From the NCBI GenBank assembly GCA_002840685.1, contig PHBU01000017.1, positions 62,001-126,000 of the forward strand: 64,000 nt of DNA. Reading direction: 5' to 3'. How positions within the stretch are numbered: the stretch's first letter is position 1; each line of letters opens with the position of its first letter. This document shows, piece after piece, positions 53,690 through 63,600 of this stretch. A program made the translations under genes and the position numbers. The DNA is from Chloroflexi bacterium HGW-Chloroflexi-6. GTDB taxonomy: Bacteria > Chloroflexota > Anaerolineae > Anaerolineales > Villigracilaceae. Below the pieces are notes generated by a model, which saw nothing but the letters and a program-made list of their open reading frames with translations, was not told where the DNA came from and did not search any database.

Positions 53690-53912
53690 TATGGGTTGCA
53701 AATCTTCCCCTTGTTCAACACTTAAAACCACAAGAGAATCTTAGTTCATTTCAAGCAAGGCTTCTCTTTGTTTATAAGCGCCCGCGCTTCAAAGGTGTGC
53801 CTGCATACATACCCGCCTTGGTGGCTCAAGAAAAGAACTCCCGCTCGCAATAAGCGGGAGTTCTTTTTAGTCGCAAAGCCCCAGAATCTTATGGACAAGC
53901 CAATTCCACCCC
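53690..53912 (+). repeat. Repeat family, copy 4
   Basis: Contains the upstream part starting GGGTTGCAAATC, the segment CGCTTCAAAGGTGTGCCT (53785), the core (53818-53832), the hairpin and the flank ending AAGCCAATTCCACC. Nearly identical to copy 3 from 53785 on. The upstream part is shared with copy 5. Confidence 0.85.
53831..53868 (+). terminator. Hairpin terminator after repeat core 4
   Basis: A 15-base perfect stem identical to that of copy 3, followed by a T tract. Confidence 0.85.
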
Positions 53913-54103
53913 CATTCGCTCGCCGTTGGAAACGGCTCCGGATTTACAGATATCTCAGACCGCCACTGGGTCGCCGTCTAGATCAAGGAACTTGCCACCG
54001 CTGGCCTCCCGGCAAATGTTGCACTGGGACTTACTTTCCGGAAAATCTTGTCACAAGAGTACAGATGGCAGTCTTTATCGTCAAGAACTTCAACCTGCCC
54101 TAG
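53913..54103 (+). pseudogene. Decayed SLH-domain C terminus
   Basis: Reads GNGSGFTDISDRHWVAV, a TAG stop where the intact copy has TGG, then IKELATAG and, after a frame change, TYFPENLVTRVQMAVFIVK and NFNLP followed by TAG. This matches the last SLH domain of the protein at 54324-59969 almost codon for codon. It is followed by the same terminator hairpin as that gene, so it is the 3' end of a second, lost SLH gene. Confidence 0.8.
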
Positions 54104-54129
54104 ACCGATCAGATGGTATTAATTTATGC

Positions 54130-54180
54130 AACTCGCCAGGGTTTCTCCGTTTTGCGGAAGAACCCTGGCGAGTTGTTTGT
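54130..54180 (+). terminator. Terminator after the SLH remnant
   Basis: A 14-base stem AACTCGCCAGGGTT / AACCCTGGCGAGTT with a secondary CTCCG/CGGAG pairing inside, then GTTTGTTTTG. Homologous to the terminator at 59996-60047. Nothing else is seen between here and the SLH gene at 54324 except its AAGGAG ribosome site. Confidence 0.75.
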
Positions 54181-54323
54181 TTTGTAAGCTCACAACCTTG
54201 CGGTATCTAAATATAAGTCTATAATGGATAAACATTATCTGAAATGCTTGGGCCAATCTTTTTCTCAAACTTTGGGGGACGGAAAAGTTTGAGCATTTCT
54301 CCACCATAAAGGAGAAATGCACC

Positions 54324-57300
54324 ATGAAAACCCGTTCTCGTTCTATCTCAAGTTTTTTTACCGTTCTGACGCTGCTGGCATCCCTGCTCAGCAGCGCGCT
54401 GACCGTCACGCCTGCATCCGCGGCGGGCGCTATTTTAGTCAACAGCAATCTGGATATCATTGCAGATGATGACACCTGCACCCTGCGTGAAGCCATCACC
54501 AATGCCAATGGCGATTCTCAATTGTATGCCACGGTAGATGAATGTGCCGCAGGTTCTGGCACAGATACGATCACCTTCGCCGCAAATTACACCATCACGC
54601 TCGCCAGCCAACTGCCCGCAGTTACTACCCCCATCATCATCAACGGCAATGGCGCGGCGAATACTATCATTCAGGCGAATGAACTTGCCAACACTGCAAC
54701 CTACCGTATCTTTCAAGTGATCAACACAGGCAACCTGACCCTTGACAGCCTGACCGTTCGAAACGGGCGCTGTAATGGCTCGTGCACCATCGCCATAAAT
54801 GATGGCGCTGGTATTTACAATGCAGGCGTACTAACCATAACAAACAGTACGGTTTTCGCTAATTCTGCTGCCACTTGGGCGGGCGGTATTTACAACCAAG
54901 GCGTACTGACGATAACAAACAGTGATCTATCGGACAATGTTGCCAATAACCGCGGCGGCGGACTCCACAACAGCGGCACGGCGACGGTGACGAACAGCAC
55001 GTTCTCAGATAATTTTGCCACGACGACCGTTGGCGGTGGTATCCGCAACTCTGGAGGCACGCTGACCGTGATGAACAGTACCTTCTCGGGCAATACTGCC
55101 GCTACTAACGGCGGCAGCATAAGCACATTTGGCGGTACGGTGACCGTGACGAACAGTACCTTCTCGGGCAATACTGCTACCAGCGGCAACGGTGGCAGCA
55201 TACAACAAGTAGACGGCACGCTGACCGTGACGAACAGTACCTTCTCGTGGAATACCGCTGGCACTGCCGGCGGCGGCATCGACATAGGTGGCGGCACAGC
55301 CACCTTGAAAAATACGATCGTCGCGAACAACACGGCGAACAACACGGGCGGTAACTGCTCCGGCGCCATCGCAATTACCAATGGCGGCAACAATTTAGAG
55401 GATGGCACGACCTGCGGCTGGACTAACGTCAATAACTCCATCAGCAGCACGAATCCCAACATCGACGGGCTGGCAAATAACGGCGCCACCACCCAAACCT
55501 TCGCGCTGCTGGCTGGCTCCCCCGCTACTGACGCTGGCAATAGTACTGTTTGCGCAGAGATTGCGACCGTCAATAATCTCGACCAGCGCGGCGTAACTCG
55601 TCCACTGGGCGCGGCTTGTGATATCGGCGCGTTTGAATCCACACAGCAAATTTCCGCAGACCTTATCGTGAACGTCGGCGACGATTCAGATGATGGTTCA
55701 TGCGATCATTACTACTTCAGCGGACTTTACGACTGTACCCTGCGTGAAGCGATCAACGCCGCCAATACGATCAGCGGCACAAATACCATCACCTTTGACG
55801 CCGCACTGGATACAATTCCCATTACGCTCGTGGGCATCCAGCTGCCTGCTGTGCTCGATACGCTTGTCATCAACGGCAACGGCGCGGCGAACACCATTAT
55901 TCAGGCGAATGCAGTTGCTAATACAGAAGCCTATCACAGCACACCCAGCTACCGCGTCCTTCAAGTGGGCAATACAGGCGACCTGACGCTTGACAGCCTG
56001 ACCGTGCGTAATGGAAACTGTACCAACGCTTGCTTTATTGACGCAGACCGTGGCGGCGGCATTTGGAGTGAGGGCGCCCTGACTGTGACGAACAGCGTTG
56101 TCTCAGGCAATTATGCTGACTTCAAAGGCGGTGGTATCTACATCGCTGCCGGTACGCTGAGCGTGGCAGGCAGCGATATCTCTGGCAACTCAAGCTGGAT
56201 AGGTGCCGGAATCGCCAACGACGGCGCAAACACAGTGATCGTGGCGAACAGCATATTCTCTGACAATATCGCTGGCAGCTACTCTGGCGGCATTGATACC
56301 AATGGTGCGCTGACCGTAACGAACAGCACATTCTCTGGCAATTCCGCTGCTTACGGCGGCGCGATCGCAGGTTATGGAAACCCTAAAACCATAGTAAACA
56401 GCACATTCTCGGGTAACTCCGCTATCCAAGGCAGCGCCATCCGTAGTTTAAATTACCCCGTAAACATAACGAACAGTACATTCTCTGGAAATTCTGCTGA
56501 CGCCGGAGGTGGAACGATCTCCCTTTATATTGGCACAGCAACGCTTAAGAATACGATTATTGCCAATAACACAGGCGGAGATTGCACTGTTGAGAATACC
56601 TCCACATTCGTGGCGGATATCCACAATCTTGATTCAGATGGCAGCTGCGGTGGCGCCACCCAAAAGACTGTTGCTGAGATCGGTCTCGAGGCATTGCAGG
56701 ATAATGCTGGCGCTTCGACAGGCTCAGGGCAGGTCATTCAGACCATGGCGCTGGGCGCGAATTCAGCCGCGCTTGATGCAGGCGACGATGCGATCTGCGC
56801 TGCTGCCCCCATCAACGCACTTGATCAGCGCGGTACTGCGCGACCTGCAGCAGGCTGCGATATCGGCGCGTATGAAGAAATCCCCAAAGCCCTGATCACC
56901 TTTATCGGATTAACCAATCCGTTGGCGGCAGCCGTCATCACGGGAACGAATATCGCGCTCACTGTTCCTGATGGAACGGACGCTGCCAATCTTGTGACGA
57001 TCTTTACGACAACCGGCACGTCTGTTAAGGTCGGCGGGGTTACGCAAGTCAGCGGAATAACGGCGAATGATTTCTCAAGTCCAGTGACCTATACGGTGAC
57101 TGCCGCCGACGGTTTAACGCGCGATTACATCGTCACGGTTGCGCTTGTATCCAGTACCACGAAGGCTATCAGCGCCTTTGGTTTTGCCAGCCCGGCAGCG
57201 ACGGGCATCATCACGGGAACGGACATCGCGATCACTGTTCCTTATGGTACGGATGTCACCGCACTGACACCGACCATCACTCACAACGGCGCATCTGTCA

Positions 57301-59969
57301 GCCCGGACAGCGACATTACGCAGAATTTCACCAATCCAGTAACTTATACTGTCACTGCATCCAATACTACAACGCAGGATTACACCGTCACGGTCACGGT
57401 CGCGGCAAACACGGCAAAAGAGATCAGCGCCTTTAGTTTTGACAGTGTTCCGGCAACAGGCGTTATCACCGGCACAAACATCGAAGTCACCGTTCCTTTC
57501 GGCACGGATGTGACTGCGCTGGCGGCTACTTTCAACACCAGCGGCGCTTCGGTTAAAGTGGGTGCGACGACACAAACCAGCGGCTCAACAACCAATAATT
57601 TCAGCGGTCTGGTCGTCTACACTGTCACCGCTGACGACAATTCAACGCAGAATTATGTAGTCGCGGTCACGGTCGCGGCGGACACAGCCAAAGCGATGAC
57701 TGCTTTTGGCTTCACCATCCCGACACCAACAGACACGATTACTGAAGCCACGCATACCATCGCGGTCACAGTCCCATACGGAACAGACATCACCGCGCTG
57801 GTGGCGATCTTCAACACCAGCGGCGCATCTGTCAAAGTAGGCGGGGTTACGCAAGCCAGCGGCATCACGCCAAACGATTTTACAAACCCCGTCACCTATA
57901 CGGTTGTCGCCGCCAATGGCTCCACACAGGATTATGTGGTTACGATCACGGTTGCGGCGAACACGACGAAAGAGATCAGCGCCTTTAGTTTTGCCAGCCC
58001 CGCAGCGACCGGTATCATCAGCGGGACGAACATCGCGATCACCGTTCCGTATGGAACAAACGTCACCACGCTCACGCCTACCATCACTCACAGCGGAGCA
58101 ACCGTCAGCCCGAACAGCGGTGTGGCTCAGAATTTCACCAACCCGGTCACTTACACCGTCACCGCCGCGGACACTTCAACGCAGGATTACACAGTCACAG
58201 TCACGGTTGCGGCGAATACGGCGAAAGCCATCAGCGCCTTTAGTTTTGACAGTGTACCGGCAACAGGCGTCATCAGCGGCACAAATATAACGGTCACAGT
58301 CCCGTACGGAACAGACGTCACCGCGCTTGTGGCAACCTTCAACACCAGCGGCGCATCGGTCAAAGTGGGTGCGGCAACGCAAACCAGCGGCTCGACGGCA
58401 AATAATTTCACCAATCTGGTCACCTACACTGTCACTGCTGGCAACAATTCAACGCAGGATTATGTAGTCGTGGTCACGGTGGCTGCGAACTCAACCAAAG
58501 CCATCACCGCCTTTGGTTTCACCATCCCGACACCCACAGACACGATCAACGAAGCCGCGCATACTATCTTGGTCACAGTTCCATACGGAACAGATCTCAC
58601 CTCACTGGTAGCGATCTTCAACATCAGCGGCGCATCGCTCAAAGTAAGTGCGGTCGTACAAGTTAATGGGATAACGCCAAACGATTTCACAAATCCCGTG
58701 ACCTATACGGTCACCGCCGCCAACGGTTCCACACAGGATTATGCAGTTACAGTGGCTACTGCGCCTGATGTACTATCCATCACACGCGTCAACTCCAGCC
58801 CAATCAATGTAGCCAGCGTAGACTTCACCGTCACCTTCTCTGAATCTGTAACGGGCGTGGATGTATCTGATTTCAGCCTGACGACCATCGGCGTATCTGG
58901 CGCTAACGTCAGCGGAATCAGCGGCTCAGGCAGTATCTACACTGTCACAGTTTCCACGGGCACCGGCAGTGGCACTATCCGTTTGGATGTACTCGACGAT
59001 AACAGCATCATCGCTGATAAAGCCAACAGTCCGCTGTCTTCTGGCTTTATCAGCGGCCAGATCTATACCATCGACAAAGCAGCTCCCGCCGTTTCAGACA
59101 GCGTCCGCACTAACGCCAGCCCAACGAATCTTACCAGTGTGGATTTCACCGTCACCTTCTCAGAATCTGTGACCGGGGTGGACACCAGCGATTTCAGCTT
59201 AACAACCACGGGTGTAACCTCCGCCGCTGTCAGCGGGATCAGCGGCTCGGGCAGTCTCTACACAGTCAGCATCAACACGGGTACAGGCAGCGGCACCATC
59301 CGTCTAAATGTGGTCAACGACAATTCGATTATGGATGCCGCACTCAATCCCCTGAGCGCTGGTTTCAGCGGTGGCCAGACCTACACCGTCAGCAAAGCTG
59401 CTACCGTCGCCACCTTTGAAGATGTACCCCTGACTTATTGGGCCAGCAGCTTTGTCGAACGCCTGTACAGCGCCGGCATCACCAGCGGCTGCTCTGTCGT
59501 TCCGCTGAATTACTGCCCGGATGCGACCGTCACTCGCGAGCAGATGGCGGTCTTCCTGCTCAGGAGCAAGCATGGCTCAAGTTACATCCCGCCCACGGCA
59601 GACGGTACGGTCTTTGGCGATGTCCCGGCGAGCAGCATTTACGCTCCCTGGATCGAGCAGCTGGCAGCCGAAGGCATCACCGACGGCTGTGGTAACAGCA
59701 ATTACTGCCCGACAGCACCCGTGACGCGCGCCCAAATGGCAGTCTTTCTGCTCAAGGCCAAAAACGGCTCCGGTTACACGCCTCCCGTCATTGGCGACGG
59801 CTCCGGTTTCACAGATGTCCCCGATGACCACTGGGCCGCTGCCTGGATCAAGCAGCTTGCAACCGATGGTATCACGGGCGGCTGTGCCGCGGGGATTTAC
59901 TGTCCGGAGAATCCAGTCACAAGGGCACAGATGGCAATCTTTATCGTCAAAACCTTCAATCTGCCATAG
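54324..59969 (+). CDS. Giant SLH-anchored beta-helix surface protein
   Basis: 1881 residues. Signal peptide (about 1-36), then two consecutive CSLREA-type beta-helix modules (about 37-438 and 439-855). Each begins with CTLREAI plus NAN/NAAN and has NSTFSGN-A-GG repeats like polymorphic outer membrane proteins. Seven repeats of about 85-90 residues follow (855-1477; ISAF-F...VTVPYGTDVTAL...YTVTA..STQDYTVTV), then two Ig-like domains (SVDFTVTFSESVTGVD twice, about 1478-1690) and three SLH domains (YWASSFVERLYSAGIT, SIYAPWIEQLAAEGIT, HWAAAWIKQLATDGIT). The SLH domains bind cell-envelope polymer; the rest is an adhesin-like stalk. The ATG at 54324 follows AAGGAG. Confidence 0.9.
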   Translation: MKTRSRSISSFFTVLTLLASLLSSALTVTPASAAGAILVNSNLDIIADDDTCTLREAITNANGDSQLYATVDECAAGSGTDTITFAANYTITLASQLPAVTTPIIINGNGAANTIIQANELANTATYRIFQVINTGNLTLDSLTVRNGRCNGSCTIAINDGAGIYNAGVLTITNSTVFANSAATWAGGIYNQGVLTITNSDLSDNVANNRGGGLHNSGTATVTNSTFSDNFATTTVGGGIRNSGGTLTVMNSTFSGNTAATNGGSISTFGGTVTVTNSTFSGNTATSGNGGSIQQVDGTLTVTNSTFSWNTAGTAGGGIDIGGGTATLKNTIVANNTANNTGGNCSGAIAITNGGNNLEDGTTCGWTNVNNSISSTNPNIDGLANNGATTQTFALLAGSPATDAGNSTVCAEIATVNNLDQRGVTRPLGAACDIGAFESTQQISADLIVNVGDDSDDGSCDHYYFSGLYDCTLREAINAANTISGTNTITFDAALDTIPITLVGIQLPAVLDTLVINGNGAANTIIQANAVANTEAYHSTPSYRVLQVGNTGDLTLDSLTVRNGNCTNACFIDADRGGGIWSEGALTVTNSVVSGNYADFKGGGIYIAAGTLSVAGSDISGNSSWIGAGIANDGANTVIVANSIFSDNIAGSYSGGIDTNGALTVTNSTFSGNSAAYGGAIAGYGNPKTIVNSTFSGNSAIQGSAIRSLNYPVNITNSTFSGNSADAGGGTISLYIGTATLKNTIIANNTGGDCTVENTSTFVADIHNLDSDGSCGGATQKTVAEIGLEALQDNAGASTGSGQVIQTMALGANSAALDAGDDAICAAAPINALDQRGTARPAAGCDIGAYEEIPKALITFIGLTNPLAAAVITGTNIALTVPDGTDAANLVTIFTTTGTSVKVGGVTQVSGITANDFSSPVTYTVTAADGLTRDYIVTVALVSSTTKAISAFGFASPAATGIITGTDIAITVPYGTDVTALTPTITHNGASVSPDSDITQNFTNPVTYTVTASNTTTQDYTVTVTVAANTAKEISAFSFDSVPATGVITGTNIEVTVPFGTDVTALAATFNTSGASVKVGATTQTSGSTTNNFSGLVVYTVTADDNSTQNYVVAVTVAADTAKAMTAFGFTIPTPTDTITEATHTIAVTVPYGTDITALVAIFNTSGASVKVGGVTQASGITPNDFTNPVTYTVVAANGSTQDYVVTITVAANTTKEISAFSFASPAATGIISGTNIAITVPYGTNVTTLTPTITHSGATVSPNSGVAQNFTNPVTYTVTAADTSTQDYTVTVTVAANTAKAISAFSFDSVPATGVISGTNITVTVPYGTDVTALVATFNTSGASVKVGAATQTSGSTANNFTNLVTYTVTAGNNSTQDYVVVVTVAANSTKAITAFGFTIPTPTDTINEAAHTILVTVPYGTDLTSLVAIFNISGASLKVSAVVQVNGITPNDFTNPVTYTVTAANGSTQDYAVTVATAPDVLSITRVNSSPINVASVDFTVTFSESVTGVDVSDFSLTTIGVSGANVSGISGSGSIYTVTVSTGTGSGTIRLDVLDDNSIIADKANSPLSSGFISGQIYTIDKAAPAVSDSVRTNASPTNLTSVDFTVTFSESVTGVDTSDFSLTTTGVTSAAVSGISGSGSLYTVSINTGTGSGTIRLNVVNDNSIMDAALNPLSAGFSGGQTYTVSKAATVATFEDVPLTYWASSFVERLYSAGITSGCSVVPLNYCPDATVTREQMAVFLLRSKHGSSYIPPTADGTVFGDVPASSIYAPWIEQLAAEGITDGCGNSNYCPTAPVTRAQMAVFLLKAKNGSGYTPPVIGDGSGFTDVPDDHWAAAWIKQLATDGITGGCAAGIYCPENPVTRAQMAIFIVKTFNLP

Positions 59970-59995
59970 ACCGATTAGACAGCAATAATTTATGC

Positions 59996-60047
59996 AACTT
60001 GCCAGAGTTTCTCCGCTTCACGAGAGAACCCTGGCAAGTTGTTTTTT
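59996..60047 (+). terminator. Terminator of the SLH protein gene
   Basis: Stem AACTTGCCAG..TCTC / GAGA..CTGGCAAGTT with one bulge, followed by GTTTTTT. It is homologous to the hairpin at 54130-54180. Confidence 0.85.
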
Positions 60048-60089
60048 AAGCTCACAGACTTGTGGCATAAGAAATGCTTGCGAATATCA

Positions 60090-60275
60090 CAGAAATGGTT
60101 GCAAATCTCTTATTTGTCCATTATCTAAAAACCGCAAGCGAAATTCAGTTCATGTTGAGCAAGACTTCTCTTTGTTCACAAGCACCGGCGCTTCAAAGGT
60201 GTGCCTGCATATATGCCCGCCTTGGTGGCTCAAAAAAAAGTAACTCCCGCTCAAAATGAGCAGGAGTTACTTTAA
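60090..60275 (+). repeat. Repeat family, copy 5
   Basis: Begins ATGGTTGCAAATCT, continues through CGCTTCAAAGGTGTGCCT (60189) and the core TTGGTGGCTCAA (60222-60233), and ends with the hairpin at 60237-60273. The flank after the hairpin differs from copies 3 and 4, so this copy may be the right end of the array. Confidence 0.8.
60237..60273 (+). terminator. Hairpin terminator after repeat core 5
   Basis: A 16-base stem with one wobble (AAAGTAACTCCCGCTC), a 5-base loop and TTT. It is a variant of the hairpin in copies 1, 3 and 4. Confidence 0.75.
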
Positions 60276-60623
60276 AACCTTGCGCCTCACAAAATTGCAC
60301 TTACACGGGCAAACTATCCCTATCAGCCGCCTTTTGACAAACACGCCAGCGTCTTCTGTGCCGCCAGTCCCGCTGCCGCGCCAACAACACCCCAGCAGCT
60401 ATGCGTTTCTAAGCCTGCCGAAGGCAGGTACTCTGCGCTGACAAAGTCCACAGCGTGTCCGCCGGCAAGTTGGGCCAGCACAAAGAGCAACAGCGCGCTG
60501 GCAGTTTCAATAGAAATGTTACGCACCAGTTGCGCCAGCCGTATTCCAGCCTGGCATGTTGCCGCGCTGTTTTTGAAAACCGGGTTTGTTCGGCAGACTG
60601 TGCGCATTTTAGTTCGGGCCGGA
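60276..60623. other. Stretch without a supported gene
   Basis: A minus-strand frame of 94 codons (60323-60607) contains a hydrophobic LLLFVLAQLAGGHAV segment, but there is no ribosome site and no family I recognise; it could be a gene remnant. A short inverted repeat CCTGCCGAAGGCAGG lies near 60416-60430. The text AGCGTCTT...CCCGCTGCCG resembles the flank downstream of the tRNA (near 30570-30600), a weak hint that this is the original chromosomal flank. Confidence 0.35.
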
Positions 60624-63600
60624 TTAAACCTGCACTCCGCCCAAAAAGTCGTAACTGACCTTCTTCTGCACCGCCGCGATTTGGGCGAAGGCCTGCTTGA
60701 GCAGTTCCTGCTGGATGTAGCCCAACTTGCCGGGGTGGATGATATTCGTCGGCGCGCGCCCGGCCTGGATGGCGGCGATCTGGTTTTGCAGCCGCAGCTG
60801 CATCAAGAAATCGTAAGATGCCACGATTTCATCGCGGCTGGAGGGCAAGATCACCCCGCGCTCCGTTAGGGCTTCGATGCGTTCCAGGGTGTGGGTCTGG
60901 TTAATTTGGTGGCGCAGGGCATACAGGCGCGCAAAACTGACCATCGGCATCATCGCATCTTTCAGGTTGATTTCACCGGCGTGCTCGGTCGCTCCGCCGC
61001 CCAGGTAGATATTGCCGAGTAAACGGAAGGGCGGCTTGAAGGTCAGCGCGTTTTGCGCAAAGTGGTGGAAAAAGGCCGCTTGATCAAGTAGTCCGGCATG
61101 GATGGTGCGCCGCAGCTCATGAGTCAGATCGGCTTCGCCGTAGACGGTGCGGAAGTCGAAGAAAATACTGACTTCCATGATTTCCTGTGGCTCGGATTTG
61201 TCAACCCACTCTTCGAAGCTGGAAATCCAGTCGGGCAGGGAGCGGCACCAGCGCAGGTTGCCCGCCATGACCCCGCCCCGGCAGAGTGGATAGCCGGCCC
61301 GATTCAAGCCGCCGCAGACGCGTTTCCCCAGGCGCAGGAAGTATTCGCCGACCTGCTCGGGGTTCGAAGTTTCAGGGGGTGCGTAAATGATGCCGTTGTC
61401 CTGGTCGGTGACGAGAGTCTGTTCCTGGCGTCCCTGGCTGCCCATGGCGATAAATGCAAAAGGCGCGGGCGGCGGTCCGAGTTCGTCGATTGCCAGTTGC
61501 ACCAGCCGCTCGCTGGCCGAATCGCAGATGGCGGCCAGCATATTGGTCACGTGCCGCGGGCGGGCGGAGCTATCCAGCAGGGTTCTGACCAGTGGAGGCG
61601 TGCGTTCGGCATGTTGAGCGACTTCCTCCGGGCTGGCTGAACGTGAAATCTCGCGCGTCAGCACAATCGAGCCATAACGCTGGAACTGAATCAGCGATTT
61701 ATTATCGATCACGCTGACGATCTGGCCGTCACGGTCTTCGACAGCCAGGTGGCGCACGCCGCGTTCTTCCATGCGCATGAGCGCCTCGTAGATCAGCGCG
61801 TCTTCGGGAATTTTTGTCAAAGGCGCGCTCATGATCGTGTGGATTGGCGCATTCAGGAATGTATTCTCAGCCAGCACGCGCGCGCGCAGGTCGTGGTCAG
61901 TCACGATCCCGATCACAGAATCATCGCTGGCGACCAGCGCGGCAGTCACATTGCGCTCGGTAATCAGGCGCGCCAATTCCGCGACCGTTGTATTCATATC
62001 GCAGATCAGCGCATCACGGCCAAGTTTGCTGATTGGTTCGTGCAGGAACAAGAGCGAGGCCTGCAGTTTTTCGATCAGCGCTTCGCGTCCGGCCTCCTGT
62101 TTGCGAGCGGAGGTCACATCTTCAAGAATGCCGTCGATGTAGGCAGCCTGTCCGCGTTCATCTGCCACCAGCCGGGCCGAAAGCGACAGGAAGCGCGCCG
62201 CCGCATCGCTGGTTTCGATGTGGAGGATGATGTGATTCACCTCGCCGCTTTCGTGTAAGGTTTGCAAGAATGAGTCAAAGTCAGCAGAATCAGAAAATAA
62301 ATCGGCCAGGGCAGGTTGGGATTCAGTGAAAAACGCGCGCATGGCCGGGTTCATTTCCAGCAGGGCTGCGCGGCGCGCCGCGCGGGCACGGAAAATGCCA
62401 AGCGGGGCAGATTGGGCCGATCTTAAGGGCAATTCATCTGCCAGCAAGGCAGACTGGCGGGCCAGGTCGCGAGCTAACAGGATGAAGCCGCGTTGACCGG
62501 CAAAAACGATCGGGTTGAGGGCCAGCACACATTCCAGTGAACGGCCATCGGCGTGGCGCAAAATTCCATCAAAGGCTTCGCCACCGATCAGATCCTGCCC
62601 GTCAGCGCGTTCAACATTGTCCCAAATCGGCAGATTACCCGCTTCACGCGGCAGAATATCCGCCAGTTCGAGAAATTCCAACTGGCGCTCGCTGAAGCCG
62701 GTCAACTTTAAAAAGGTGGGGTTGGCGTAGCGACAGCGCTCGTCCAGAATCAGCAGGGTGCCTTCAGTGGTGGCTTCGACCAGCGAGTGATAACGCTCGG
62801 TTGAGTCGCGCAGGCTATCGAGCACTTCCTGGCGTTCACGCTCGATGCGCAGGCTTTGCTGCAAAACGAAGACCAACAGCAAAACCACCGCGCCAGAAAT
62901 TGCCAGGGCCGTATTGACCAGGCTGCGCTCGATACGCGTGATTTCGCTGCGCACGTCGTCGGTATAAATGCCGGTGCCGATTACCCAACCCCAGGGCGCA
63001 AAACCCTTTACATACGATTCTTTTGGTTCCAGCCGTTCAGGGTCATCCTTCCACTGCCAGACGTAGTCAACATAGCCTTCGCCCTCGCGCTGAACCAGTT
63101 TGGCAAACTCCACAAAAATCAGCGCGCCGCGGGGGTCGCTAAAGTCGGAGACATCCTGCCCGTTTAGGTCCGGGCGGTAGGGGTGCATGATCATGCGCGG
63201 CTGCAAATCCTGGATCCAGAAATAATCTTTGCCCTCCGGCCCGTAGCGCAGCGCCTCGACGCGCGTGATGGCCAACGCTTGGGCTTCCTCGGGGGTCAAC
63301 AGACCGTTTTTTTCGTCACGTTCATATGAAGCCAAAATGCTCCAGGCCGAGTTGGTCAGCTCGCGGATCATTTCGCGCTTGCGTTCCAGCAGGGTTTGCT
63401 CGAAGGAAGGCAAAATCAAGGCCCAAATCGCAACCAGGAATAAACCGATCGCAACCAGTGTCGGCAGGAAAATGCGCAGGACATAGGAACGGCGTCTGAA
63501 GTGATGGGATTTTCCAGCCGACTGCCGCGCCGCCGGGCCGCCAGGGACGGTTTTCCCCGCGCCGGATGCTTTTTCGCTAAAAGTGGGGCTGGCGAACACG

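Noticed and set aside
43437..60233. The recurring repeats as integron attC sites
   Set aside because: No GTTRRRY/RYYYAAC core pair or typical attC fold is visible, no integron integrase is present, and the core matches the tRNA-Thr 3' end instead.
30439..60290. A conventional integrative and conjugative element or prophage at tRNA-Thr
   Set aside because: No integrase, relaxase, type IV secretion, capsid or terminase gene is seen; the region is better described as an array of cargo intervals.
60323..60607. A 94-codon minus-strand frame with a hydrophobic segment
   Set aside because: No ribosome site or recognisable family and it lies in a junction region; kept only as a note in the gene-free stretch.
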